Source: Methanocorpusculum sp.
GTDB taxonomy: Archaea > Halobacteriota > Methanomicrobia > Methanomicrobiales > Methanocorpusculaceae
Reading direction: 5' to 3'
Length of the DNA: 13,149 nucleotides
Assembly (NCBI GenBank): GCA_030539595.1
Contig: JAUNXW010000034.1
Span: forward strand, 1-13,149
Shown: positions 5,902-13,149 of the stretch, piece by piece
Position numbering within the stretch: position 1 is the stretch's first letter
Layout: each line of letters opens with the position of its first letter
Notes under the pieces: model-generated
Database searches by the model: none
Told to the model about the DNA's origin: nothing
Seen by the model: only the letters and a program-made list of their open reading frames with translations
Program-made: the position numbers and the translations under genes

Positions 5902-6855
5902 ATGAATCTGCTGTTTGAACTTTCCGGAGAAAACCTCTCTCTTGCCGCTGCCGAAATATCGTGTGTGGGAAAAGTAACCCGCGTACAAAACGGCATAGCA
6001 ATCGCAGAAGTTGACACTCCCGAAAAAACACAACGGCTCGCTCAGACACACATCGTCGGAAAACTGCTTGGAGAATGCGAAGGAACGCTTGAAGACCTTT
6101 GCGAACTCATCAAATCGCTTGAAATAAAAACCGACAAAACATACTGCTGCAGAGCAAACAAAATTCATCCCGCTGTCATAAACGCCTCACAGCTCGAAAT
6201 AGAAAAGGCAGCAGGGCAGCTAATAAAAGGGAAAGTCTCCCTTAAAAATCCCGAGACAGAATACAGAGCAATATTTACGGACGGCAGATGTTTCTTCACC
6301 GAGAAACTCACAGAAATAGACCGCGGTTCATACGCTTACAGAAATCCTCAAAGGCGCGCATTTTTCCATCCGGGTGTCATGATGCCTTTAATGGCTCGCA
6401 CAATGGTAAACCTTACACACGTTGAAAAAGGCGAACTCCTGCTTGACCCGTTCTGCGGAACAGGGGGAATGCTCCTTGAATGTAAAATAATGGGCGTAAA
6501 AGCCGTCGGCAGCGACTTTGACATGGAAATGCTTTCGGGCGGAATAAAAAACATGCCCGATGGAGCTTACTTAAGAGCCGACGCAACAAAAATGCCGTAC
6601 CCTGATGAAACATTCGACGCTGTAGCAACCGACCTGCCTTACGGTCAGTCTACAAAAATCGAAGCAGACTCCCTTGACGCACTATACAGAAACTCGCTTT
6701 CAGAAATTCGACGAGTGCTGAAGACCGGAAAAAAAGCAGTCGTCGTCACTCACAAAGACATACGAAATCTGGCTGCCGATTACTTTGAAATCAGCGGATT
6801 TTTTGAGCAGAGAGTTCATAAAAGTCTGACACGCCGTATCCTTGTTCTGTCATAA
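5902..6855 (+). CDS. trmG10: tRNA (guanine(10)-N2)-dimethyltransferase, Trm-G10 type (THUMP plus SAM methyltransferase)
   Basis: A 317-residue enzyme expected to methylate N2 of G10 in tRNAs using S-adenosylmethionine. The N-terminal half (about 1-145) is consistent with the N-terminal plus THUMP RNA-binding region of this family. The Rossmann methyltransferase follows: AFFHPGVMMPLMARTMVNL (153-171), motif I DPFCGTGG (182-189), the SAM ribose-binding acidic region GSDFD (203-207), RADATKMPYP (225-234), and catalytic motif IV D244-L-P-Y-G248, the N2-guanine methylase form of (D/N)PPY. A tRNA gene lies just upstream in the opposite orientation, but it is a divergent neighbour and not an operon partner. 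The ATG lies about 30 nt from an AT-rich TTATTATC block and lacks a clear Shine-Dalgarno. It is followed after 21 nt by the nuclease-like gene and is probably co-transcribed with it. Confidence 0.92.
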   Translation: MNLLFELSGENLSLAAAEISCVGKVTRVQNGIAIAEVDTPEKTQRLAQTHIVGKLLGECEGTLEDLCELIKSLEIKTDKTYCCRANKIHPAVINASQLEIEKAAGQLIKGKVSLKNPETEYRAIFTDGRCFFTEKLTEIDRGSYAYRNPQRRAFFHPGVMMPLMARTMVNLTHVEKGELLLDPFCGTGGMLLECKIMGVKAVGSDFDMEMLSGGIKNMPDGAYLRADATKMPYPDETFDAVATDLPYGQSTKIEADSLDALYRNSLSEIRRVLKTGKKAVVVTHKDIRNLAADYFEISGFFEQRVHKSLTRRILVLS

Positions 6856-6876
6856 AATAATACAGGAGAAAATTAA

Positions 6877-8157
6877 ATGCTCCGGTGGATAAAAGAACAG
6901 TTCACGAACTATAAACCCGAAAGGTCAGTCGCCGTCAGAGCTTTGCGCCACATGCGCCCTGCTGAGCGAAAAAACCTCTTCTCAGAAGACATAATGCTGA
7001 TGAGAACAGCCGAAGGCTACTGGTTTGAAAATCTCATATACGAACAGTTGATAAGAATTGCTGAACAGACCGACACGATTAAAAAAATCGTACGCAAAGG
7101 AGCTGACGCAAGACACAAAAAAGAAAAAATCAGGCTCGGAGTAAACGGAATTTACTCTGCGGAAAAAGGCGACATAAGGGTAAGAGGAAACGGACAGGAT
7201 TTAGCAGAAGTCGACCTTCTCCTTTTCGATAAAAACAACAGCGTGGTTTTTTGCGAAATAGTCACATCCCCTGCTGACCTCAAAGACCTTGAAGCCGAAA
7301 TCATCTACAAGAAAAAACTCTTCGGCTACATGTTCAAACAGGAACACGTCGGCTTCATTCTCTTCTCTTCGGTCGACATTGCAAACACTCAGGTTGTAAG
7401 ACGCCTGGCGCTTGACAAAGACAACGCGTTCATCTGCACGCGCGAATGCGAGACAATGAAATCATGTCTCAAGGGCTTGAGGATAACAGCTTTTCCAAAG
7501 ACGCCCGAAAATCACCAAAAACTTATTGCCGCCGACCGCTTGAGAATTCGCGGCTTCGACTACAAAAGACTTCACGATGAAGCACTGCTGAGATTTTACT
7601 TTGCTATTGACCACAAATTCACGAACGATGAATTTTTCTCAGACCCATGTGTCTCGCCGCTCGTGAAAAAAGTTATCTGCGGCGGGATGTATCCTTCCGC
7701 GATAAAATCCCTCATCGCAAATCACGGGCTGAGAGTAAAGTCAGAGATTCTCACATTTAACTCGGTTATGGAAAAATACAGCAAAGTTATTCTCGCGGTT
7801 GATTTTCCGGAAATCGAGCCTGTGATTTATCTCAAGCCGAAAAAAGAGAGAACTTATCTGAAAATGATTCCCGCAAAAGACGGCGGGTTCAAATACGAAA
7901 GACCTACACCTTCGCGCGTGGGATTTTATTTGTGGCTTGAAACAGCCAAGCCAGTCTTGGGTGCTGAGAGAATCGAGCAGGTCTTAAGATACTGTGCAAG
8001 CGACATAACAACTCTTGCTCAGCCCGAGCCTGTTCGCGGAAAATTACCTTATGTAGCATCTGCACCTAACTATAAGAAGCCCCGCCGCAAGACAAAGAAT
8101 TCCCGTTACGATAAATATTCCAAGGTACCCGCTCAGGAAAACGGCAAATCCGAATAA
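6877..8157 (+). CDS. Uncharacterised protein with a PD-(D/E)XK nuclease-like core
   Basis: A 426-residue protein whose function I do not recognise. The start has a good Shine-Dalgarno (AGGAGA, 8 nt before ATG). The region 47-175 has the order expected of a PD-(D/E)XK nuclease fold: helix G47-Y-W-F-E51-N-L-I-Y-E-Q-L, strand with D113 in AEVDLLLF, strand with E127 in SVVFCEIVT, then the basic helix IIYKKKLFGYMFK. The usual E-x-K lysine is replaced (E-I-V), so it is either inactive, uses a migrated Lys, or is a look-alike. The middle (about 215-370) is of unknown fold. The C-terminus (about 385-426) is rich in Lys/Arg (NYKKPRRKTKNSR) and looks suited to nucleic acid binding. That tail overlaps the 3' end of the opposite-strand MFS gene. 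Pairing with trmG10 hints at RNA or DNA metabolism, but that is only context. Confidence 0.6.
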   Translation: MLRWIKEQFTNYKPERSVAVRALRHMRPAERKNLFSEDIMLMRTAEGYWFENLIYEQLIRIAEQTDTIKKIVRKGADARHKKEKIRLGVNGIYSAEKGDIRVRGNGQDLAEVDLLLFDKNNSVVFCEIVTSPADLKDLEAEIIYKKKLFGYMFKQEHVGFILFSSVDIANTQVVRRLALDKDNAFICTRECETMKSCLKGLRITAFPKTPENHQKLIAADRLRIRGFDYKRLHDEALLRFYFAIDHKFTNDEFFSDPCVSPLVKKVICGGMYPSAIKSLIANHGLRVKSEILTFNSVMEKYSKVILAVDFPEIEPVIYLKPKKERTYLKMIPAKDGGFKYERPTPSRVGFYLWLETAKPVLGAERIEQVLRYCASDITTLAQPEPVRGKLPYVASAPNYKKPRRKTKNSRYDKYSKVPAQENGKSE

Positions 8158-9120
8158 AAACGGAAGAAGAGCCATTCCCGCATACTGAACAGTGTAGTAA
8201 AGCCCGTTCATAACCCCCTGAGGCTCACCGCTTTCGGCAATATAATTCATAACCGCGACGCAGATAAAACCGTAGACAACTCCGAGAAGAATCATTCCAA
8301 GAGGCGTAAACCATGCTAAAGGAACAGAAACGGCAAGAACAACCGCGCAGGCTCTGACAGATGTGAGACCTGAGAAATATTTTGTTTTTGAAGCAGCATA
8401 GACCGCGACCGCTGTTGCAATGCTCATAAGGGCAGTTATAATTCCCGTGATTTCAGGAGAAAAGCCAGACATCTCAGGATACATACTTGTAACAACCCCT
8501 GTTGTTCCGGTAAAAATACAGATGCCAATCCACAGCCAGATATGATATTTGGCAATGGTAAATATTTTTGAAACCGAAGCCGCACCTTCGGATACATTTT
8601 CGTCTTTGAAGAACACGGAAAATAATACTGCCGCACCGGTTAAAATTCCAAAAATCAGAACCCCTAAATACAAATGAATCGACGCGATAAAACCTGTAAC
8701 CACCAACCCCGCAACCATCCCAAGATTCAGCAGAGCAACGTAGACGCCGGATAATTTTTTGTGGTCTTCCTGCGAGTTGACAAACGAAAGCGCGGCAGAT
8801 ACAAAAATCCCCGTAAAAATTCCTTCTGCAAATCTTAAAGCGACCGCAGAATAAATTTCAGGATAAGTAAACCAGAAAATTATCGAAGACAAAAATGTTC
8901 CCGCAAGCCCTATTTTTATTAACGGCGCTCTGCCAATTTTATCGGAAAGCCAGCCTGCCGTAAACACCATTAAAAACGCGCCGAGAAAATAAGCCGAGTA
9001 AACCGCTCCCTGAATCGCTGAGTCTGACGTCATGTCGGAAAGAATCGGAACAACCGCATTTGACAATGCCATTGCAGAAAATCCACCGAGATAAAGAGCC
9101 GCTTTGGATGCGAAATTCAT
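8044..9120 (-). CDS. Major facilitator superfamily transporter
   Basis: A 358-residue integral membrane protein with about 12 predicted helices in a 6+6 arrangement, split by a hydrophilic loop (FFKDENVSEGAASVSK, near 169-184). The MFS motif A between helices 2 and 3 is present as G56-W-L-S-D60-K-I-G-R64. Helix 4 carries the R-F-A-E-G-I-F motif common in drug/metabolite MFS members. The length is on the short side for the family but all helices are accounted for. The last 37 residues, including helix 12 (YLGIFIVTGILCLAAGLLIV), lie in the 114-bp tail-to-tail overlap with the nuclease-like gene. The substrate cannot be inferred; efflux or metabolite exchange are both possible. TATA-like AT-rich sequence lies 15-35 nt upstream of the ATG on the minus strand. 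Confidence 0.9.
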   Translation of the reverse strand: MNFASKAALYLGGFSAMALSNAVVPILSDMTSDSAIQGAVYSAYFLGAFLMVFTAGWLSDKIGRAPLIKIGLAGTFLSSIIFWFTYPEIYSAVALRFAEGIFTGIFVSAALSFVNSQEDHKKLSGVYVALLNLGMVAGLVVTGFIASIHLYLGVLIFGILTGAAVLFSVFFKDENVSEGAASVSKIFTIAKYHIWLWIGICIFTGTTGVVTSMYPEMSGFSPEITGIITALMSIATAVAVYAASKTKYFSGLTSVRACAVVLAVSVPLAWFTPLGMILLGVVYGFICVAVMNYIAESGEPQGVMNGLYYTVQYAGMALLPFLFGFAVFLSGYLGIFIVTGILCLAAGLLIVRCRCYIR

Positions 9121-9234
9121 AAAGTGATTAGGATTTTTATTTTGTAAGGATATTAATTTTGATGTGCTGAGGCTGTTTCAATAAAATCTGTTGGACAAAC
9201 TCAATCGGCTGTAAATAAAGAATAACTAAATGTT

Positions 9235-10026
9235 ATGCGGGAAATAATCTATATACTGCAGGAATGTTTTCTTGGTAAAAGTGTCCTGAACTTCGGAGAA
9301 AAATTGACTCACTTCATAACAACCGTAATACCAGTCTTTAACGACGCCGAATCGCTAAAAACAGCAATACCCAAATCAATAGAAATACTTGAACAGTTCG
9401 GACGCGAATTTGAAATAATCATAGCCGAAGACGAGAGCACGGACGGAAGTCGCGAGATTGCTCTTGAGTGGGAGAAAAAAGATTCGCGCGTTCATCTGCT
9501 TCACTCAGATAAAAGAGAGGGAAGGGGAAGAGCACTTAACAGAGCGCTTTCAATTGCCAAAGGAGATATTTTCTGTTACTACGATGTAGACCTCGCAACA
9601 GATATAAATCATCTTCCCGAACTTCTGTCAAGAATTGAAGATGGGGCTGATGTCTCAACAGGTTCGCGGCTGATGAAAAACAGCAATATCAAACGAAGCG
9701 GAGACAGAGAAATAGCAAGCCGCGGATATAATTTTTTAGTCCGTCACCTTCTTGGAAGCAAATTATGCGATCACCAGTGCGGGTTCAAGGCATACAAAAC
9801 CGAAGTCCTTAAAGAACTCGTAAAAGAAATTCAGGCGCCTCACTGGTTCTGGGATACAGAATCTCTCGTTCTTGCAGAATCCAAAGGGTTCAGAGTAGAT
9901 GAGTTCCCTGTGCACTGGACGCAGGGCGCGGGAACTACTGTAAAATTTAAAGACATAAAAGAGATGGGAACAGACATTTTGAAAATGCGGCGGAGACTGA
10001 AATGTGGAAAAAAATCGCCGCAATAA
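9235..10026 (+). CDS. Family 2 glycosyltransferase, polyprenyl/dolichyl-phosphate sugar synthase type
   Basis: A cytosolic-face GT-A enzyme that probably transfers a nucleotide sugar to dolichyl phosphate. Numbered from the ATG at 9235: TTVIPVFNDAES (29-40), D66-E-S-T-D70-G, the metal-binding D117-V-D119, T142-G-S-R, and the Alg5-like block HQCGFKAYK (180-188) followed by WFWDTES. The CGFKAYK and WFWDTE pattern fits Alg5-like glucosyltransferases, but the sugar is uncertain. No C-terminal membrane helices are present; they are in the next gene, which overlaps by 25 nt. Start: the first 23 residues are not typical. An in-frame TTG at 9304 has GGAG at 9295-9298 and a TATA-like CTATATA near 9249-9255, and would give 240 aa starting just before the first conserved strand; it may be the real start. 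Confidence 0.9.
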   Translation: MREIIYILQECFLGKSVLNFGEKLTHFITTVIPVFNDAESLKTAIPKSIEILEQFGREFEIIIAEDESTDGSREIALEWEKKDSRVHLLHSDKREGRGRALNRALSIAKGDIFCYYDVDLATDINHLPELLSRIEDGADVSTGSRLMKNSNIKRSGDREIASRGYNFLVRHLLGSKLCDHQCGFKAYKTEVLKELVKEIQAPHWFWDTESLVLAESKGFRVDEFPVHWTQGAGTTVKFKDIKEMGTDILKMRRRLKCGKKSPQ

Positions 10027-10991
10027 TTCTTCCGACAATAATAGCAGCCGCCTTAATCTGCTTTATACTTTACAGAGTCTGGGACGACCTTATTTTATCT
10101 CTTCAGTATATTGTCCCAACATGGCTCTTACTTGCAATAGCAGTCTGCTTAATTGCCTGGTTAATCAGGGGAACAAGATACAAATTCATCTTAAAGCGCC
10201 TTGATACAAATGTAAACGTTCCGTTTTCAACCGCATGCATCTATATTTCTCAGACCGCAAACATAATTCTCCCCGCACGTCTTGGAGATTTTGTCAGGAT
10301 GTTTATCTTAAAGCACGAGAAAAAAACTCCGTACACCAACAGTTTCACGTCACTTATTGCAGAACGTGTTTATGATATTTTAATCATAGCGCTGCTTGGT
10401 CTAATATCGCTTCCGTTCTTAATTTCAATAATTCCTGCTGAATACAAATGGTTCAACTGGCTTATAATCGGTGTCTTAATTGCGGGGGTTATCGGAATAA
10501 TAGTTTTAGTCCTTGCAAGATTCCTTCACGCAGAAAATAAAATTATCAAAAAAATTCTTGAGATTTTTGCTCAATTCAGAACTGTATCATCATCAGTTGT
10601 ATCGTTGGGATATCTTTCCGGAATTTCTGTTGTTATCTGGATAATGGATGTAATTGTCTGCTGGCTGGTTTCTATGATGTTCAATGTGGAAATCCCCTTT
10701 ATGCTGATTCTGCTTGCAATAGTCATCGGAAATTTAGTCAAAGCAGTACCCATTACTCCGGGTGGAATCGGAACATATGAACTTGCTCTCGTTGTGGTTT
10801 TCCAGATAGGCGGAGTAACAGCCGCTTCGGCAACGCTTATTGCTGTAATCGACCACCTGATTAAAAACGGAGTTACACTCATAGGCGGAATTATCTCCAT
10901 GTATTACTTTGGCGGCTGGTCGGTTGAATTGATGAAAAAATTATTCAAAGCCGACAAGAAATCACTGAAGGAGGATAATGGTAACATTTGA
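10002..10991 (+). CDS. Lysylphosphatidylglycerol synthase TM / UPF0104 family membrane protein (AglD C-terminal-like)
   Basis: A 329-residue multi-pass membrane protein with about 7-8 helices. Family landmarks: WLIRGTRYKFILKR (53-66), ILPARLGDFVRMFIL (89-103), the ER-Y-D block at 121-125, and near the C-terminus TPGGIGTYELALV (252-264), matching the PGG-G-x-x-E signature. Members include the membrane part of MprF-like proteins and of haloarchaeal AglD, where a GT2 domain and this domain are fused. Here the two are separate genes overlapping by 25 nt, so they probably work together as a split AglD-like unit, perhaps in presenting or moving lipid-linked sugars. It overlaps the following DUF2298 gene by 14 nt. 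A role as a flippase is suggested in the family but not proven by anything in this sequence. Confidence 0.9.
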   Translation: MWKKIAAIILPTIIAAALICFILYRVWDDLILSLQYIVPTWLLLAIAVCLIAWLIRGTRYKFILKRLDTNVNVPFSTACIYISQTANIILPARLGDFVRMFILKHEKKTPYTNSFTSLIAERVYDILIIALLGLISLPFLISIIPAEYKWFNWLIIGVLIAGVIGIIVLVLARFLHAENKIIKKILEIFAQFRTVSSSVVSLGYLSGISVVIWIMDVIVCWLVSMMFNVEIPFMLILLAIVIGNLVKAVPITPGGIGTYELALVVVFQIGGVTAASATLIAVIDHLIKNGVTLIGGIISMYYFGGWSVELMKKLFKADKKSLKEDNGNI

Positions 10992-12996
10992 AGCACAGAT
11001 TCTTACAGTTATCCTCTGGATAGCCGCAATAAAATTCTGTCAGGTAACCGTTTATCCGTATCTTCGCCCCGCTCTTCATAATTTATCCTACGGGCTTGCA
11101 TACCCTATTGGAATTTTACTTTTGACGCTTATCTCGTGGTATCTGGGATTAATTGGTGTACCTGTTCAGTTTGCGCTTTTATTTTTCCTTATTATAGGCG
11201 CTCTTGCTTTTTACAAAAAACAATACAGCAGAGAAGATTTTAAGAAAAATCTCATATGGGACGTAATATTTTTAGCAGCGTTCGCTTTGATGCTGACTGT
11301 AAGATGGTTTACTCCTGGAATTATTCCAAGCGGTGAAAAATTTATGGATGCCGCATTTCTTGGAAGCATAATGCAGAATCCTATAGTTACACCAAGCGAC
11401 CCCTGGTTTGCCGGAGAAAATCTTTCAATCTATTATTATCTTTGTCACTGGATGTGTGCGGTTCTCGGAATTATTTCGTTTGGGGCAAGCACCATAGTAT
11501 TCAATCTGATGATTCCAACAGCTTTCGCTCTTGCCGCAGTCAGCGCATACGCTGTAGGAGTTTTGATATTAAAACGCCACAAGTGGATACCGATGCTTGT
11601 TCTGATAATTCCAAACATAGCTCTGCTCGTTGAATCATTTTCGGGAAACGGTCTGATAAGCATCTGGTGGGAATCAACACGAGTAATTGGCGACGGCGCG
11701 ACAATTAATGAGTATCCTCTCTTTTCATTTTTATGGGGCGATCCTCATGCACATGTAATAGCCTGCTTCAATCAGATTCTGTTCATCTGCCTGATGATGG
11801 TAATGCTTAAAAGATGGGGCTGTCTTTCAAATCAGGGACGTTATCTTCTGATAATAATTTCCGCAATCTCTCTTGGAGCTATGCCGGTCATGAATTCTTG
11901 GGATGTTCTTGTATACGCGGCGGTCTATCTCGTAATCGCATTCATAACTTGGTGGAATTATTTCAATCACAAAATAACTTTCAGAGCAATATTTCCGTTC
12001 GCGCTCGTTCCCGTTCTTTCAATAATATGCTGTGCTCTGCCGCTTCTGAACATGGTTTTGACGGGCGGTTCAAGCGTTCAGGGATTTTTCTTAGTTACAA
12101 CGCCATCACCGTTTTTGGAATTTATTCAGGTCTGGGGACTGTTCCTTGCAATATTCATAATCTACGGATTTTCCGTAATCAAAAAATATCCGTGGCTGAT
12201 TCTTATACCTGTACTGTGCTTTTTGCTTGGGTACGGCTCTCTTGGAACTGCCGTGTTCTGTCTTGTTCTGATTCTGCTGAAAAAAGAAAATAAGCCTGAG
12301 ACAACTTTTGCAATAATAGGACTTGCTCTTCTTATCTTCATGGAAGTTTTCTATCTCAAGGATTACATGGGCGACGCTTATTATCGTATGAATACTGTGT
12401 TTAAGTTGGGTTTCTGTGCATGGTTTATTCTGGGACTTTCGTCTTTTCTTATTGTCGGCAAATGGTTCAGAAATAAGATTACGCCGCTTAATTTCAAACA
12501 GAAATCAGCGGTTGTTCTTGTGATTTTAATTGCACTTGCGGCTATGTTTGTTACATGCGGTGTAAACTTGGGATATCCTGGCGGCTCACTTGACGGCAAA
12601 ATGTGGCTTGAAACTTATCACTCCGGAGATTCGGTGGGAATAGATTACTTACTTGAAAATGCTGACGCAGATGATGTTGTTGTTGAGGCTGTCGGAACTT
12701 CTTATGAATACAGTTCGCGTGTTTCTGTCATGACAGGTCTTTCAACAATAATAGGCTGGGCAGGTCACGAAGCCGGCTGGCGTACGGGAATTGAAGACGC
12801 AGATATTTCTGCAAGAATGTCCGATGTTCAGACGATTTATGAAAATCCTCTGAAGTGTATTTCGCTTATGAAGAAATACGGTGCTGACTATATTTTTGTC
12901 GGCGAAAACGAGAGGGAATTATACAACGTGAATTTGCCTGAGGGACTTACGGAAGTATTTTCGTTTGAGGGAACTGTGATTTATAAATTAGCATAA
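10978..12996 (+). CDS. DUF2298 (Chlor_Arch_YYY) integral membrane protein, probable GT-C-like
   Basis: A 672-residue protein with many membrane helices (about 12-14) and a soluble C-terminal tail (about 540-672). The family-defining segment is present: S118-G-E-K-F-M-D124, then DPWFAGENLS (141-150), then the YYY motif at 152-154 and an HW at 157-158. A second landmark is YPLFSFLWGDPHAH in the first large loop, with acidic and His residues like those of GT-C active-site loops. The C-terminal domain begins after LGYPGGSLDGKMWLE and includes TIIGWAGHEAGWRTG. It has a strong Shine-Dalgarno, AGGAGG (10969-10974), only 3 nt from ATG. It is the last gene of a three-gene overlapping cassette with a GT2 and an AglD-like membrane protein, which suggests it uses dolichol-linked sugars in envelope glycan assembly. 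The biochemical function of the family is not established. Confidence 0.92.
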   Translation: MVTFEAQILTVILWIAAIKFCQVTVYPYLRPALHNLSYGLAYPIGILLLTLISWYLGLIGVPVQFALLFFLIIGALAFYKKQYSREDFKKNLIWDVIFLAAFALMLTVRWFTPGIIPSGEKFMDAAFLGSIMQNPIVTPSDPWFAGENLSIYYYLCHWMCAVLGIISFGASTIVFNLMIPTAFALAAVSAYAVGVLILKRHKWIPMLVLIIPNIALLVESFSGNGLISIWWESTRVIGDGATINEYPLFSFLWGDPHAHVIACFNQILFICLMMVMLKRWGCLSNQGRYLLIIISAISLGAMPVMNSWDVLVYAAVYLVIAFITWWNYFNHKITFRAIFPFALVPVLSIICCALPLLNMVLTGGSSVQGFFLVTTPSPFLEFIQVWGLFLAIFIIYGFSVIKKYPWLILIPVLCFLLGYGSLGTAVFCLVLILLKKENKPETTFAIIGLALLIFMEVFYLKDYMGDAYYRMNTVFKLGFCAWFILGLSSFLIVGKWFRNKITPLNFKQKSAVVLVILIALAAMFVTCGVNLGYPGGSLDGKMWLETYHSGDSVGIDYLLENADADDVVVEAVGTSYEYSSRVSVMTGLSTIIGWAGHEAGWRTGIEDADISARMSDVQTIYENPLKCISLMKKYGADYIFVGENERELYNVNLPEGLTEVFSFEGTVIYKLA

Positions 12997-13071
12997 TCTC
13001 TTATTCAAATTTTATGGGCGGACGACTAAAGTCGCGAAATTGTATTGCTGCTAAAAGATTTAGTTCATCTT
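12997..13071. repeat. Hairpin-rich spacer between the DUF2298 gene and the dispersed repeat
   Basis: No coding potential seen. Two small palindromes resemble those of the neighbouring repeat: CGACT/AGTCG (13023-13034, AA loop, reading CGACTAAAGTCG) and CTAAA/TTTAG (13051-13063). The CTAAAG core is shared with the AGATGCT hairpin and with copy 2's GAAACCT hairpin read on the minus strand. It may belong to the same composite repeat. T-rich sequence just after the stop codon could terminate the cassette. Confidence 0.55.
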
Positions 13072-13149
13072 GAAACCTTTAGGTTTCTTAGTTGAGGCGA
13101 GATGCTTTAGCATCTTTAGCTGAGCAAGTCCCGGACTTGCGAGCAAACA
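13072..13149 (-). repeat. Dispersed multi-hairpin repeat, copy 2 (inverted relative to copy 1, cut by the window end)
   Basis: The reverse complement of 4690-4767 with two differences in 78. Stems read on the plus strand: GAAACCT/AGGTTTC (13072-13087), AGATGC/GCATCT (13100-13115), GCAAGTCC/GGACTTGC (13124-13140, perfect 8-bp arms). The half-stem GCAAACA (13143-13149) stops at the window edge, where copy 1 has the centre of its first hairpin. The repeat therefore probably extends beyond the window. Confidence 0.9.

Noticed and set aside
4690..13149. An 8.4-kb invertible or mobile segment bounded by the inverted repeats
   Set aside because: The interior holds housekeeping genes (tRNA-Gln, trmG10) and no recombinase or transposase. 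Dispersed repeat copies are the simpler explanation.
13023..13149. CRISPR array
   Set aside because: The palindromes differ in sequence and lack regular identical repeats with unique spacers; no cas genes are present.

Overview
This window looks like the chromosome of a methanogenic or related euryarchaeon, most likely Methanomicrobia. The evidence is an archaeal class I CCA-adding enzyme translationally coupled to ThpR, an archaeal Trm-G10 tRNA methyltransferase, RNase HII, a class III signal peptide pilin, a DUF2298 (YYY) membrane protein, a tRNA gene without an encoded CCA, and TATA boxes sitting about 25-30 nt ahead of starts that often lack a Shine-Dalgarno sequence. The order Methanomicrobiales is a guess from gene content, not proven.

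Layout. 1-1331 (minus): thpR and cca, an ATGA-overlapping tRNA/RNA end-processing pair; cca runs off the left edge. 1471-2931 (plus): an orphan lipoprotein made of two tandem family 3 solute-binding domains. 3179-3835 (minus) and 3892-4530 (plus): trkA and rnhB, diverging from one nearly symmetric TATA element. 4531-5708: an accessory-looking block with a multi-hairpin dispersed repeat, a perfect inverted repeat, and a type IV pilin-like gene whose frame is broken inside a run of ten G. 5715-5787 (minus): tRNA-Gln(UUG). 5902-8157 (plus): trmG10 followed by an uncharacterised protein with a PD-(D/E)XK nuclease-like core. 8044-9120 (minus): an MFS transporter that overlaps the preceding gene tail to tail by 114 bp. 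9235-12996 (plus): a tightly overlapping cassette of a dolichol-phosphate-type GT2 glycosyltransferase, a UPF0104/AglD-like flippase-type membrane protein and a DUF2298 membrane protein, probably acting in envelope glycan or lipid-linked sugar synthesis. 12997-13149: hairpin-rich sequence ending in a second, inverted copy of the 4.7 kb repeat.

Most of the window is ordinary housekeeping (tRNA maturation, RNA/DNA hybrid repair, K+ transport regulation) plus an envelope glycosylation cassette. The most unusual part is the pilin locus. A (G)10 tract puts the gene out of frame, 8 or 11 G would restore one continuous pilin of 285 or 286 aa, the distal half is markedly AT-rich compared with the start, and a 9-bp-arm palindrome lies just before the start codon. 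Together these suggest a phase-variable surface pilin; a sequencing error in the homopolymer is the main alternative.
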